From: Streptomyces sioyaensis
Lineage (GTDB): Bacteria; Actinomycetota; Actinomycetes; Streptomycetales; Streptomycetaceae
Length of the DNA stretch: 41,476 nucleotides
NCBI RefSeq assembly: GCF_004122735.1
Contig: NZ_SDIF01000057.1
Coordinates: 1 to 41,476, forward strand
Reading direction: 5' to 3'
Of this stretch, positions 32,665-40,228 are shown one piece after another (position 1 is the stretch's first letter; each line of letters begins with the position of its first letter). The notes under the pieces are model-generated. The model had not been told where the DNA came from. It made no database searches and was given only the letters and a program-made list of their open reading frames with translations. The position numbers and the translations under genes are program-made.

Positions 32665-32915
32665 GCGTCCTCCCTCACGAGGTGCAGCGTGTCCGGGGTG
32701 AAGGAGACGATGCGGCCCACGAGGCCGCCGGTCAGCGCGGCGTGCCAGACCGCGGTGCGCATCCCGGTCACCTCCCGGCGCAGCACCACCTCGTGCGCCG
32801 TGGTGGTCAGCTCCAGGTAGTCGCCGGCCGCGCGGACGTCCATCCCGGCGGCCTCGGCGGACCGCACCACCGGGGCGAACTCCGGCACGGCGAGCACATA
32901 CAGGGCGAGCGTCAC
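32661..32915 (-). CDS. 84-aa protein of unknown function
   Basis: The product (MTLALYVLAVPEFAPVVRSA to VSFTPDTLHLVREDA) shows a beta-alpha-beta-beta-like pattern with no signal peptide, cysteines or known motif. I do not recognise it. The GTG start overlaps the VOC gene stop (GTGA) and its stop overlaps the hydroxylase ATG (ATGA). Its translation is therefore tied to both, implying a stoichiometric partner or small tailoring enzyme in the same pathway. Codon use matches its neighbours. An in-frame ATG at 33002 is rejected because it would overlap the VOC gene by 90 nt and give repeat-derived sequence. Confidence 0.75.
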   Translation of the reverse strand: MTLALYVLAVPEFAPVVRSAEAAGMDVRAAGDYLELTTTAHEVVLRREVTGMRTAVWHAALTGGLVGRIVSFTPDTLHLVREDA

Positions 32916-33556
32916 GACCCTGCCACCTCCGTGTCGTTCCGTATCAGCGCGGCCTTCCGTACCGGCTCCGCCTTCCGCACCAACTCCGCCTTCCGCTGCC
33001 ACAGCGCCTGCGCGGACGGACGGGGCGACGCGGCGACGTCGGCGAGCGCCCGGAGCGTCAACTCCGCGTCCCGGGCGTCGGCCCCCGACATCGCCCGCAG
33101 CGGCCTGGTGATCTCCAGCTGGATGCCGTTGGGGTCGTCGAAGTAGATCGACTCGATCAGCTCGTGCGGCAGCGGCGGGGTGACCCGTACCCCGTGCGCC
33201 TTCAGCCGGTCCCGCCAGGCCAGGAGCTCCTCCTCGGTGTCCACATGGAAGGCGACGTGCCGGGAGCGGTGCATGAGGTCGCTCGGCGGCTCCTCCTCCT
33301 GCAGGCCGAAGTAGTAGAAGAACGCGATCCGGTTCCCCTTGCCCATGTCGAAGAAGAAGTGCACGAAGTCCGGATAGTCCTCGGTGACCCAGCCGGTCGC
33401 GGTGATCGCGTGCACCAGCGGCATGCCCAGCACCTGGGTGTAGAACTCGCAGGTCGCACGCGGCTGCCAGGTGACGAAGGCCAAGTGGTCGACCCCGTCC
33501 ACACGCGGGCCGGGCGGGCCGGCCTGCGGGCGGGCGGACGGTGAGGTGAGGGTCAA
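32912..33556 (-). CDS. VOC-superfamily dioxygenase-like protein, TTG start
   Basis: The 214-aa protein has VOC modules: VDGVDHLAFVTWQP with metal-type His near residue 23, FYTQVLGMPLVHAI, SRHVAFHVDTEEELLAW and SIYFDDPNGIQLEITRP with the closing Glu. The layout resembles extradiol-type ring-cleaving dioxygenases but also bleomycin-resistance and glyoxalase proteins. The TTG at 33556 is chosen because AGGAGG stands four bases upstream; the first ATG lies farther up inside the MFS gene. The C-terminus has in-frame hexapeptide repeats (RKAELV, RKAEPV, RKAALI). It follows the MFS gene by 49 nt and is coupled to the 84-aa gene. In the cluster it may modify or cleave an aromatic intermediate. Confidence 0.82.
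   Translation of the reverse strand: MTLTSPSARPQAGPPGPRVDGVDHLAFVTWQPRATCEFYTQVLGMPLVHAITATGWVTEDYPDFVHFFFDMGKGNRIAFFYYFGLQEEEPPSDLMHRSRHVAFHVDTEEELLAWRDRLKAHGVRVTPPLPHELIESIYFDDPNGIQLEITRPLRAMSGADARDAELTLRALADVAASPRPSAQALWQRKAELVRKAEPVRKAALIRNDTEVAGS
32937..33008 (-). repeat. Four 18-nt in-frame tandem repeats at VOC gene 3' end
   Basis: Units 32937-32954, 32955-32972, 32973-32990 and 32991-33008 each begin TTCCG on the plus strand. On the coding strand they give a charged hexapeptide repeat, probably helical, at the extreme C-terminus. The fourth unit is the most diverged. Confidence 0.8.
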
Positions 33557-33605
33557 TGCTCCTCCTAAGGGCAGGGCGGCACGCGGCCGCGCCGTCGGGA
33601 AGGGG

Positions 33606-35027
33606 TCAGCGAGCCGTGGCGGGAGACCGGCCACGCAGCCCCGAGCCGGCGATGAGCGCACCCACGAGCAGGCTCAGACCGCCGACGACCAGCGCCCAGC
33701 GGGTACCGGTCGCGTGGGACGAGGACAGGTTGAGGATCACGCCGAGCACGGCGACCCCGAGTGAGGCGCCCACCTGGCGGGCGGAGTTGAGCGCTCCGGC
33801 ACCGATGCCGGCCAGCTCGGCCGGTACGGAGCCGGCGACCCCGGCGACCAGGGCGGGCAGGGCGAAGGAGACACCGAATCCGAAGGCCAGCAGGCCCACC
33901 ACGGTGGCGACGAGCGCTCCGGCGGAGTTCCCGGTGAACGGTGCCTGGATCAGCGCTCCGGTACCCATGAGGACGAAGCCGAGCGTCGCCGGGCGCCGCG
34001 GCCCGATCCGGCCGACCAGCCGCCCGGTGTAGATCGGGTTGAAGGCGGTGGGCAGGGTCAGCGGCAGGAAGGCGAGACCCGCGGCGAACGACGAGTATCC
34101 GCGGCCTTCCTGGAAGAACAGCGACAGCGCGAACAGCAGCCCGGACAGCCCGAAGTTGGCGAGCAGGCCGGCCACCAGCGCGGACGAGAAGCTGCGGCTG
34201 CGGAACATCCGCAGCGGCAGCATCGCCGCGTCGCCGGAGCGCAGTTCGGCGACGAGGAAGACCGCCGCCGCGACCACCGCCAGCGCGAAGCCGCCGAGCA
34301 CCCCGCCGCCCGTCCAGCCCTTGTCCGGGCCCTCGATCAGCGCGTACACCAGCGCGGCCAGCGCGACGACGGCGCTGAGCTGCCCGGTCAGGTCCAGGCC
34401 GCTGCGCTGCTTGCGCGCGGTCTCCGGGGCCAGCCGTGCGGTGATGACCAGACTGACCAGCGCCAGCGGCACGTTGATCAGGAAGATGGCGCGCCAGCCG
34501 ACGGTGTCGGTGAGCACCCCGCCCACCAGCGGACCGGCGGCGAGCGCCGCACCCGTGATCGCCGCCCAGGCTCCCACCGCGCGGGCGCGCTCGGCGGGGT
34601 CGGTGTACGAGTGGACGATCAGGGCCAGTGAGGACGGCAGCAGCAGCGCGCCCGCGACGCCCAGGGCCAGCCGCAGGACGACCAGCATGCCGAGCGTGGT
34701 CGCGACGGCCGAGACGCCGGACAGCACCCCGAACGCCACCAGACCCCAGAGGAAGACCCGGCGGCCGCCGAAGCGGTCGGACAGCCAGCCCGCGGTGAGC
34801 AGCAGGGCGGCGAAGGTGATGGTGTACCCGTTGGTGACCCACTGGAGCCCGCTCAGGCCGATGTGCAGGTCACCGGCGATCGCGGGCAGCGCCACCGAGA
34901 CGATCGTCATGTCGAGCAGCACCATGAAGTAACCGAGGGAAAGCCCGATCAATAAGGTGCGCGAGGGCTTACCGGTTCTCTTTGGTGCGGCAACGGAATC
35001 CCGCTCCCTTTCCGCCTGCGTCGTCAT
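33606..35027 (-). CDS. MFS exporter, DHA2/EmrB-QacA type
   Basis: The 473-aa protein has about 14 membrane segments and the DHA2 drug:H+ antiporter pattern: FMVLLDMTIVSVALPAI near residue 35 (motif D1), TAGWLSDRFGGRRVFL near 78-93 (motif A) and GVAGALLLPSSLALI in the fourth segment. It should export a small molecule by proton antiport and give self-protection. The ATG at 35027 has GGGAG about ten bases upstream and begins a short hydrophilic N-terminus; an in-frame ATG 60 nt earlier is less likely. It is the first gene of a minus-strand operon with VOC, 84-aa and hydroxylase genes and is divergent from a LysR gene with a LysR-type box between them. Confidence 0.93.
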   Translation of the reverse strand: MTTQAERERDSVAAPKRTGKPSRTLLIGLSLGYFMVLLDMTIVSVALPAIAGDLHIGLSGLQWVTNGYTITFAALLLTAGWLSDRFGGRRVFLWGLVAFGVLSGVSAVATTLGMLVVLRLALGVAGALLLPSSLALIVHSYTDPAERARAVGAWAAITGAALAAGPLVGGVLTDTVGWRAIFLINVPLALVSLVITARLAPETARKQRSGLDLTGQLSAVVALAALVYALIEGPDKGWTGGGVLGGFALAVVAAAVFLVAELRSGDAAMLPLRMFRSRSFSSALVAGLLANFGLSGLLFALSLFFQEGRGYSSFAAGLAFLPLTLPTAFNPIYTGRLVGRIGPRRPATLGFVLMGTGALIQAPFTGNSAGALVATVVGLLAFGFGVSFALPALVAGVAGSVPAELAGIGAGALNSARQVGASLGVAVLGVILNLSSSHATGTRWALVVGGLSLLVGALIAGSGLRGRSPATAR

Positions 35028-35153
35028 AGGATTTCTGCTCCCTTTCGGAATCTCTCCATTCGCTGCCCCCGCAGTTGAGGGCGGCACAATCCATTCAACC
35101 GGAACCAGAAGGGGAATTGCGGGTGGTGACGACGGGGATGCCCTATGGGTACG

Positions 35154-35168
35154 ATCGGCCCAGCCGAT
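35154..35168. promoter_or_regulatory. LysR-type operator in MFS/LysR divergent promoter
   Basis: ATCGGCCCAGCCGAT is a perfect 15-bp palindrome with the T-N11-A layout (T 35155, A 35167) of LysR regulator binding sites. It lies 26 nt upstream of the LysR start and 127 nt upstream of the MFS start, the classical position for divergent control and autorepression. Confidence 0.6.
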
Positions 35169-35194
35169 GGGTCAGCTAGGGGGGCGGCAAAGTC

Positions 35195-36070
35195 GTGGAG
35201 CTTCGGCATCTTCGGACATTCGAAACGGTGGCCAGGACACTCAGCGTCACCCAAGCGGCCAAGGAGCTGCACTACGCACAGTCCAGCGTCAGCGATCAAA
35301 TTCAGGCGCTGGAACGCGATCTGGGTGTCGAGCTGCTCGACCGGTCGCAGCGCCGGGTGCGGCTGACGCCGCAGGGCGTGGCGCTGTCGGAGTACACGGA
35401 CAGGATTCTCAAGCTGTTGGAGGAGGCGCGCTGGGCGGTCGCCCGGCCCGGCGCGGAACTCGCCGTCGGCGCACTGGAAACCGTCTGCCAGCACCTGCTG
35501 CCGGAGGTGCTCTCGCACTACCGCTCGCTGCATCCGCACGCGCGGGTGCGGGTCGCGCAGGACAACCGCGGTGAGCTCTACAAGGCGGTGCGCCGCGGCG
35601 ACTTGGACCTGTGCCTGACCTTCGGCGCCCCGCCGGCCGACGCGAGCCTGCGCGCCGAAACGCTGGCCGAGGAGCCGCTGGCCGTCATCGTGCCGCCGGG
35701 GCACCATCTCGCCGAGCGCGGTGAGGCCGGTCTGGAGGAGCTCGCCAGGGAACCCTTCCTGGCCACCGAGCGGGGATGCGGCTTCCGGGAGATGTTCGAC
35801 AGCGCCTTCGGCGCGGTGGCCGCGAAGGAGCCGGTCGCGGAGGTGTCCAGCATCGGCACCCTCGGCGCGTGCGTGGCGGCCGGGATGGGCTGCGCGCTGC
35901 TGCCGCTGGTGGCGGTGCGCGATCAGGCGAGCCGCGGCGAAGTGGCCGTCGTGAAGGCCGGAGACACCACACTGCATACGACCGTGACCATGACCTGGCT
36001 GGACCGCAACTCCGCGAACCCGAACCTCCTCGCCTTCCAGGCGGTGCTGCGCCAGCAACTGGGTGGCTGA
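35195..36070 (+). CDS. LysR-family transcriptional regulator
   Basis: The 291-aa protein has the LysR helix-turn-helix MELRHLRTFETVARTLSVTQAAKELHYAQSSVSDQIQALE and a full effector domain, including GRRGDLDLCLTFG-like and IGTLGACVAAGMGCALLPL segments. The GTG at 35195 lies about ten bases after an AGGGGGG tract. Divergent from the MFS operon across a T-N11-A palindrome, it is the likely switch for export and tailoring genes, perhaps sensing a pathway intermediate. It ends 17 nt from the convergent ligase gene. It is not a recent duplicate of the LysR protein at 30442, as the two share only family motifs. Confidence 0.93.
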   Translation: MELRHLRTFETVARTLSVTQAAKELHYAQSSVSDQIQALERDLGVELLDRSQRRVRLTPQGVALSEYTDRILKLLEEARWAVARPGAELAVGALETVCQHLLPEVLSHYRSLHPHARVRVAQDNRGELYKAVRRGDLDLCLTFGAPPADASLRAETLAEEPLAVIVPPGHHLAERGEAGLEELAREPFLATERGCGFREMFDSAFGAVAAKEPVAEVSSIGTLGACVAAGMGCALLPLVAVRDQASRGEVAVVKAGDTTLHTTVTMTWLDRNSANPNLLAFQAVLRQQLGG

Positions 36071-36087
36071 CAGGGGCGGTTCACCGT

Positions 36088-37956
36088 TCATCGTTCACCG
36101 GTCCGCTTCTTCGCGTACCGGTCCGCCTCTTCGCGTACCGGCGCGTGCCGGGGCGCGGGAACGGGCTGTGATGCGGGACCGGGCCGTGACGCGGGCGCCA
36201 ACGGCCTCGGCGGGCCAAGGGGCGGCAGCGGGATCGTCTTCAGCCGGCTGCGGGCGATCTTGCCGGTGACCGTGGTCGGCAGCCGGTCCACGAGCACCAG
36301 CTCCTCGGGCAGCTTGTACGTGGCCAGCCCCTTGCGGGACAGATGCCCGGTCACCTCGTCCAGCGTCAGGCCGGCGCCGTCGCGGAGCGCGGCCAGCAGA
36401 CACGCGCGCTGGCCCAGGCGCGGATCGGGCCGCGCCACGACGGCGTGCTGGGCCAACTGCGGCAGATCGTCCAGCAGTTCCTCCACTTCGAGGGCGCTGA
36501 ACTTCAGCCCGCCGCGGTTGATGAGCGCGTCGGCGCGGCCCCGGTAGCTGACCGAGCCGTCCGGGGCGAGCGCGGCCAGGTCGCCGGTGCGCAGCCAGCC
36601 GTCGGCGGTGAGCGCGGCCCGGGTCAGCTCCGGCGCGCCGTGATAGCCGCGGAACATATAGGGGCTGCGGTACTGGAGTTCCCCGGTCTCGCCCGGCCCG
36701 GCGCGGTGGCCCTCGGGGCCCACCACCCGCACCCTTCCGCCGGACACCGGCCGTCCGATGGTGGACGCCGCCTCGGGCGGGTCGCCGGGACGGGTGAAGG
36801 TGCCCGCGCCGATCTCCGTCATCCCCCACTGGACGACGAGCCGCGCGCCCAGTGTCCGCCGCACGTCCTCGGTCAGCTCGCGGGGCACCGGAGCGCCGCC
36901 GGTGCGTACCTCCCGCAGGACGACGGGCGGACCGCCGGCCTCCGTGTCGTCCGCCAACAGGGCGACCACATCGCGCAGTTGGGCCGGAACCAGGAAGGCT
37001 GTGGTGGCCGAAGCGCCCCGCAGGGCGTCGAGGAACCGCCGCGCCTCCCACCCGTCGAACAGCCCGACCCGGCCGCCGACGACCAGGGCCAGGTGGACCG
37101 AGAGCAGCCCGAAGGCGTGGCTGAGCGGGCTCGCGGAGACGATCGTGTCCGCGGGGCCCAGCCCACCGTCCGCCGCGACGGCGGCCGCGTTGCCGAGCAG
37201 GCCACCGTGGCTGTGCACACACAGTTTCGGGCGCTGGGAGGTGGTCCCGGAGGAGGCGAGCAGCATCAGGGGTGCGCCCGGGTCCCGCGGCGGCTCCGGC
37301 AGCTCCCCGGCCGGTCCCGGCGCCTCGTCCAGCAACTCCCCGGCGCTCGGCAGCGGCTCGGCGCCCGCCGCGCGTGCCGCATCGGCGCCCGCACCCGTCC
37401 CCGAAGTCCCGCCGCCCACGACCCATACCTGCCGCAGGGACGTGCACCGATCGCGCACAGTGCGGATCTCCCCGACGCGGTCCCGGCCACGGTAGGAACC
37501 CTGCGCCACCAGCACGACCGCCCCGGCCTGTGTGACCAGCGACTGCACCTCGTGGGCACCGTAAGCGCAGTGCAGCGGCAGCAGCAGCACGCCGAGCCGG
37601 GCGGTGGCCGCATGCAGCACCACCAGCTCCCAGGAGTTCGGCAGCTGGGCCGCCAGTACGTCACCGGACCGCAGCCCCCGCCGGAGCAGCGCGCCGGCGG
37701 TCCGTTCTGCCTGGAGCAGAAGGTCGTGCCACGTCCGCCGGCGGGTGCCGTCCCATACGGCGGGATCCGCACGGAGGGCCGCGGCACGCTCAAGGGCTTC
37801 GGTGAACGTGAACGGGGACGTGAACGGGGGCGCGGACGGGGACGCAACCGGGGCTTGGGCCGGAGACGGGGTCGGGTCCGTGCCCGGGGCCACGGCCAGG
37901 GAAGTGGAAATGCACCTCAAAGAATCCGGCGTCGATTCCGTGGGGAGAGCGTTCAC
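36088..37956 (-). CDS. Acyl/aryl-AMP ligase (ANL superfamily)
   Basis: The 622-aa protein has adenylate-forming motifs: LMLLASSGTTSQRPKLCVHSHGG (A3/P-loop), SHAFGLLSVHLALVVGG (A4 zone), QWGMTEIGAG (A5), GELQYRSPYMFRGY, GWLRTGDLAAL (A7), YRGRADALINRGGLKFSALEVEELL (A8) and the catalytic lysine TVTGKIARSRLK (A10). It would activate a carboxylic acid as AMP ester, then transfer it to CoA or a carrier; no carrier protein is in this window. The GTG at 37956 has GGAGG seven bases upstream. It is longer than the usual 530 aa through a Pro/Ser-rich N-terminus of about 50 residues and a Pro/Arg-rich tail. Similarity in style to dihydroxybenzoate or salicylate ligases suggests an aryl acid, unproven. 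Confidence 0.88.
   Translation of the reverse strand: MNALPTESTPDSLRCISTSLAVAPGTDPTPSPAQAPVASPSAPPFTSPFTFTEALERAAALRADPAVWDGTRRRTWHDLLLQAERTAGALLRRGLRSGDVLAAQLPNSWELVVLHAATARLGVLLLPLHCAYGAHEVQSLVTQAGAVVLVAQGSYRGRDRVGEIRTVRDRCTSLRQVWVVGGGTSGTGAGADAARAAGAEPLPSAGELLDEAPGPAGELPEPPRDPGAPLMLLASSGTTSQRPKLCVHSHGGLLGNAAAVAADGGLGPADTIVSASPLSHAFGLLSVHLALVVGGRVGLFDGWEARRFLDALRGASATTAFLVPAQLRDVVALLADDTEAGGPPVVLREVRTGGAPVPRELTEDVRRTLGARLVVQWGMTEIGAGTFTRPGDPPEAASTIGRPVSGGRVRVVGPEGHRAGPGETGELQYRSPYMFRGYHGAPELTRAALTADGWLRTGDLAALAPDGSVSYRGRADALINRGGLKFSALEVEELLDDLPQLAQHAVVARPDPRLGQRACLLAALRDGAGLTLDEVTGHLSRKGLATYKLPEELVLVDRLPTTVTGKIARSRLKTIPLPPLGPPRPLAPASRPGPASQPVPAPRHAPVREEADRYAKKRTGER
36101..36140. repeat. 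Two 20-nt tandem repeats at ligase gene 3' end
   Basis: Units 36101-36120 and 36121-36140 differ by one base. They sit in the last codons of the ligase gene and encode part of its charged tail (REEADRYAKKRTGER). The 20-nt step shifts the frame between units. Confidence 0.7.
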
Positions 37957-38133
37957 GAAGAATCCTCCGTTCCGGGCAGAACCCACAGTCCTTCCTTGCC
38001 TTTCCTTGCCGGACGGATTCTGGGCGGCCGTCGAGCTGAACGTCCAGGGGAAAGCCGATAAGAACTCCTGATCCGGTGCACCGGGCAGGCCGCTATAACG
38101 AAATCCCTGCCCCTTGATCACCTGGGCGGTGAA

Positions 38134-38198
38134 GCGCGACCGAAGATAGGTGGTGACGGCCGCTGTTGATTGATTTTTCCGCCGTCGTTCGGTCGCGC
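38134..38198. promoter_or_regulatory. Nested inverted repeat in divergent promoter region
   Basis: Outer arms GCGCGACCGAA (38134-38144) and TTCGGTCGCGC (38188-38198) are perfect 11-bp complements. Inside, GACGGC (38155-38160) pairs with GCCGTC (38181-38186), leaving a T-rich loop. It could be a two-stage RNA stem, a terminator or a regulator site. Confidence 0.45.
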
Positions 38199-38455
38199 CG
38201 ATGGATGCCAACCGCACGTACAAGGCCCGGCCGGGCGCCACTGCACGGCCGGTCCCCCAGGGTCGTACCGCCACGCCGGGAATCCATAAGGAAACTCAAT
38301 AGCGGCGCCCCGACTTCCGGTTGAAAGTGCTGCCGCGAAAGGTTTTGGCAGGAGCATTCGGTAACTCCGATGAAAGTCATCGAGAAGGCCGAACCCGCGA
38401 CGTCTCCCCTGGTCAACCGCCATGCCAGCCGAAATCCAGCCGGGCGGACCCCGCC

Positions 38456-38477
38456 AGGTGGCCGCACCCGGCCACCT
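38456..38477 (+). promoter_or_regulatory. Leader hairpin upstream of unknown biosynthetic gene
   Basis: AGGTGGCC and GGCCACCT pair around GCACCC, 64 nt before the ATG at 38542. It may act as a transcript-stability or attenuation element in the leader. Confidence 0.35.
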
Positions 38478-38541
38478 CGGGGCTTGCCGGGCGCCGGAAA
38501 AGCACCACAGAATTCCGACGGCCCCGATACAGGAGGTATCG

Positions 38542-39372
38542 ATGTCCGTAGTCCGCGCTTCTCACGCAACAAATGAAAGAGTGCGCTCCGTCGGTGAATT
38601 ACCGTCCGTGGACAGCGAATTGTCGGTGGGCAGCGCATTCTCCGGCACCGATCTGCGGCGGCTCGACGACGCGATCCACGACGCCCGCAGCGCTTCGACG
38701 GCCGCGGTGTCGTCGCTTCTCGAACCGGCCGTGGCGGAGGGCGAGGCCACGTCCCTGACCGAGCAGAACTGCGTGTTCGACCACTGCGCCGTACTGCTGT
38801 TTCCGCTGACCCTCACCGCGGGGCTCCGTCATCTGGAACAGCGTGGCCTGGCACCACTCCCCACCGTGCCCAGCACGGTGGTGCGCCGCAGGCTGAGCGA
38901 ACGCCACGGGCTCGACCCGGCACGCTGCGACGTCCACCTCACGCGGCTCCGGCTGGAATTGCCGGACGGACGGCGCCATCCGGCGGTCGAGGTGTTCCTC
39001 TTCCCCCGCGACAGCAGCACGTTCGACCGGTCGATCGCCGCCTCCGAAGCCGCGCACGGCTTCGAGGACCACACCGCGTTCGTGGTGGACCGGCCGAGTC
39101 CGCCGCTGCTGGCGCGCCTCGTCACGGCCTGGCGTTCCGAGGCCGGCCTGCTGTGGGAGGGCGGCGGACACAACCCCCACGAGGGCGGCCCCGAGGGCTC
39201 GACCGTCCTGTACTTCGTCCGGGAGCACGGGCAGCCGTCCCGGCGACGCCGCTTCGAGCTGCACTGCGCCGGCGACCTCCGGTCCTTCATCGACCGGGCC
39301 CCCGTGGACACCGAGGCCGTACGCCACGCCTACCGCGCATGGCGGCGCCCCGGCCGAGACCTGCCCGCCTGA
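38542..39372 (+). CDS. Unrecognised 276-aa protein of the biosynthetic operon
   Basis: I do not recognise this family. The sequence is soluble and has no signal peptide, Rossmann motif or obvious nucleotide site. An alpha-helical N-terminus (DLRRLDDAIHDARSASTAAV) is followed by FDHCAVLLFPLTLTAGLRHL, DVHLTRLRLELP, HPAVEVFLFPRDSSTF, FEDHTAFVVDRP and GGGHNPHEGG. The alternation of His-containing strands suggests a beta-rich, possibly metal-binding fold with two related halves. The ATG at 38542 has a textbook AGGAGG five bases upstream, which excludes an in-frame ATG at 38422. It is the first gene of an operon with an O-methyltransferase (42-nt gap) and a class II DAHP synthase, so a biosynthetic role is likely. 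Confidence 0.8.
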   Translation: MSVVRASHATNERVRSVGELPSVDSELSVGSAFSGTDLRRLDDAIHDARSASTAAVSSLLEPAVAEGEATSLTEQNCVFDHCAVLLFPLTLTAGLRHLEQRGLAPLPTVPSTVVRRRLSERHGLDPARCDVHLTRLRLELPDGRRHPAVEVFLFPRDSSTFDRSIAASEAAHGFEDHTAFVVDRPSPPLLARLVTAWRSEAGLLWEGGGHNPHEGGPEGSTVLYFVREHGQPSRRRRFELHCAGDLRSFIDRAPVDTEAVRHAYRAWRRPGRDLPA

Positions 39373-39414
39373 GACCTGCGCCCGCCGTCCAGCCGCTACC
39401 CACCGGGAGAACCC

Positions 39415-40116
39415 ATGCTGCGGAACGACACGCTGACCCCCAGGAACCTGACGCTCACCCCCGAGCTGCACGGCTATCTGCTCGACCAGGGCAGGATGAC
39501 CCCCGACCCGCTCCTGGCCGAGGTGATCGAGCGCACCGGTGCCGCGATCCCCGACCAGGCACACATGGTGGTCGCGCCCGAGGAGGGCGCCCTGCTGACC
39601 TTTCTGGTGCGCCTCCTGGGCGCCCGCCGCATCGTCGAGGTCGGGACCTTCACCGGCTACTCCTCGCTCTGCCTGGCCCGCGGCCTGCCCGCCGACGGCT
39701 CGCTGATCACCTGTGACGTCTCCGCCGAATGGACCGCTCTCGCCCAAGACTTCTGGGCCCGCGACGGGGTCGGCGACCGCATCGAGCTACGGCTCGGCCC
39801 CGCCCTGGACACCCTCCGCGCGCTGCCCGCCGAGCCGCACCTGGACCTGGCGTTCATCGACGCCGACAAGCCCGGCTACATCGGCTACTGGGAGGAACTG
39901 GTGCCACGGCTGCGCCCCGGCGCGCTGCTCCTCGTCGACAACACCCTCTTCAGCGGCGAGGTGATCGCGGAACAACCCGGCGAAAAGGCCGCGGCCATCC
40001 GCGAGTTCAACGCGCACGCCCGCCGCGACCCGCGCGTCGAGCTGGTCATGCTGCCGATCGCGGACGGCCTGACACTGGCCCGCCGCCTGCCGTCCGGGGA
40101 GTCACCGGTCCGATGA
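39415..40116 (+). CDS. CCoAOMT-type SAM-dependent O-methyltransferase
   Basis: The 233-aa protein is a family 3 (caffeoyl-CoA/catechol) O-methyltransferase, Mg2+-dependent and acting on vicinal hydroxyls. It shows IVEVGTFTGYSSLCLARGL for SAM binding (about 73-91), the acidic D in LITCDVS, the metal-site DLAFIDADKPGYIGYWEEL (about 144-162) and LVDNTLFSGEV with the second metal-type Asp-Asn. The ATG at 39415 follows GGGAGAACCC. It is the second gene of the plus-strand operon. A catechol substrate could be produced by the FAD hydroxylase of this cluster, which is inference. A five-unit tandem repeat lies between its stop and the DAHP synthase gene. Confidence 0.93.
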   Translation: MLRNDTLTPRNLTLTPELHGYLLDQGRMTPDPLLAEVIERTGAAIPDQAHMVVAPEEGALLTFLVRLLGARRIVEVGTFTGYSSLCLARGLPADGSLITCDVSAEWTALAQDFWARDGVGDRIELRLGPALDTLRALPAEPHLDLAFIDADKPGYIGYWEELVPRLRPGALLLVDNTLFSGEVIAEQPGEKAAAIREFNAHARRDPRVELVMLPIADGLTLARRLPSGESPVR

Positions 40117-40135
40117 AGCGAGCCAGAACGCACCG

Positions 40136-40210
40136 CACGAGTACGCACATCACGAGTACGCACATCACGAGTACGAACCGCACGAGTACGAACCGCGTGA
40201 GTACGCACCG
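40136..40210 (+). repeat. Five 15-nt tandem repeats upstream of DAHP synthase
   Basis: Units at 40136, 40151, 40166, 40181 and 40196 share CACGAGTACG with small changes; the first two are identical, as are the third and fourth. The array fills the gap between the methyltransferase stop (40116) and the AAGGAGG (40216-40222) of the next gene. Confidence 0.9.
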
Positions 40211-40228
40211 CACTGAAGGAGGACGCAT

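Larger units (their letters stand above)
37957..38541. other. Long divergent leader region of the biosynthetic genes
   Basis: This 585-nt gap separates the ligase (minus) from the unknown 276-aa gene (plus). It has lower GC than its surroundings and two inverted-repeat structures (38134-38198 and 38456-38477). A 68-codon open frame starts at ATG 38370 (MKVIEKAEPATSPLVN) and overlaps the downstream start; it has no clear ribosome-binding site and may or may not be a leader peptide. Confidence 0.5.

Noticed and set aside
37957..38274. Upstream extension of the AMP ligase gene to 38274
   Set aside because: It crosses the divergent promoter and the nested inverted repeat, and a good GGAGG-spaced GTG exists at 37956.
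40136..40210. Tandem array that could be mistaken for a CRISPR array
   Set aside because: Units are 15 nt, directly adjacent and without unique spacers; no cas genes are near. It is a simple tandem repeat.
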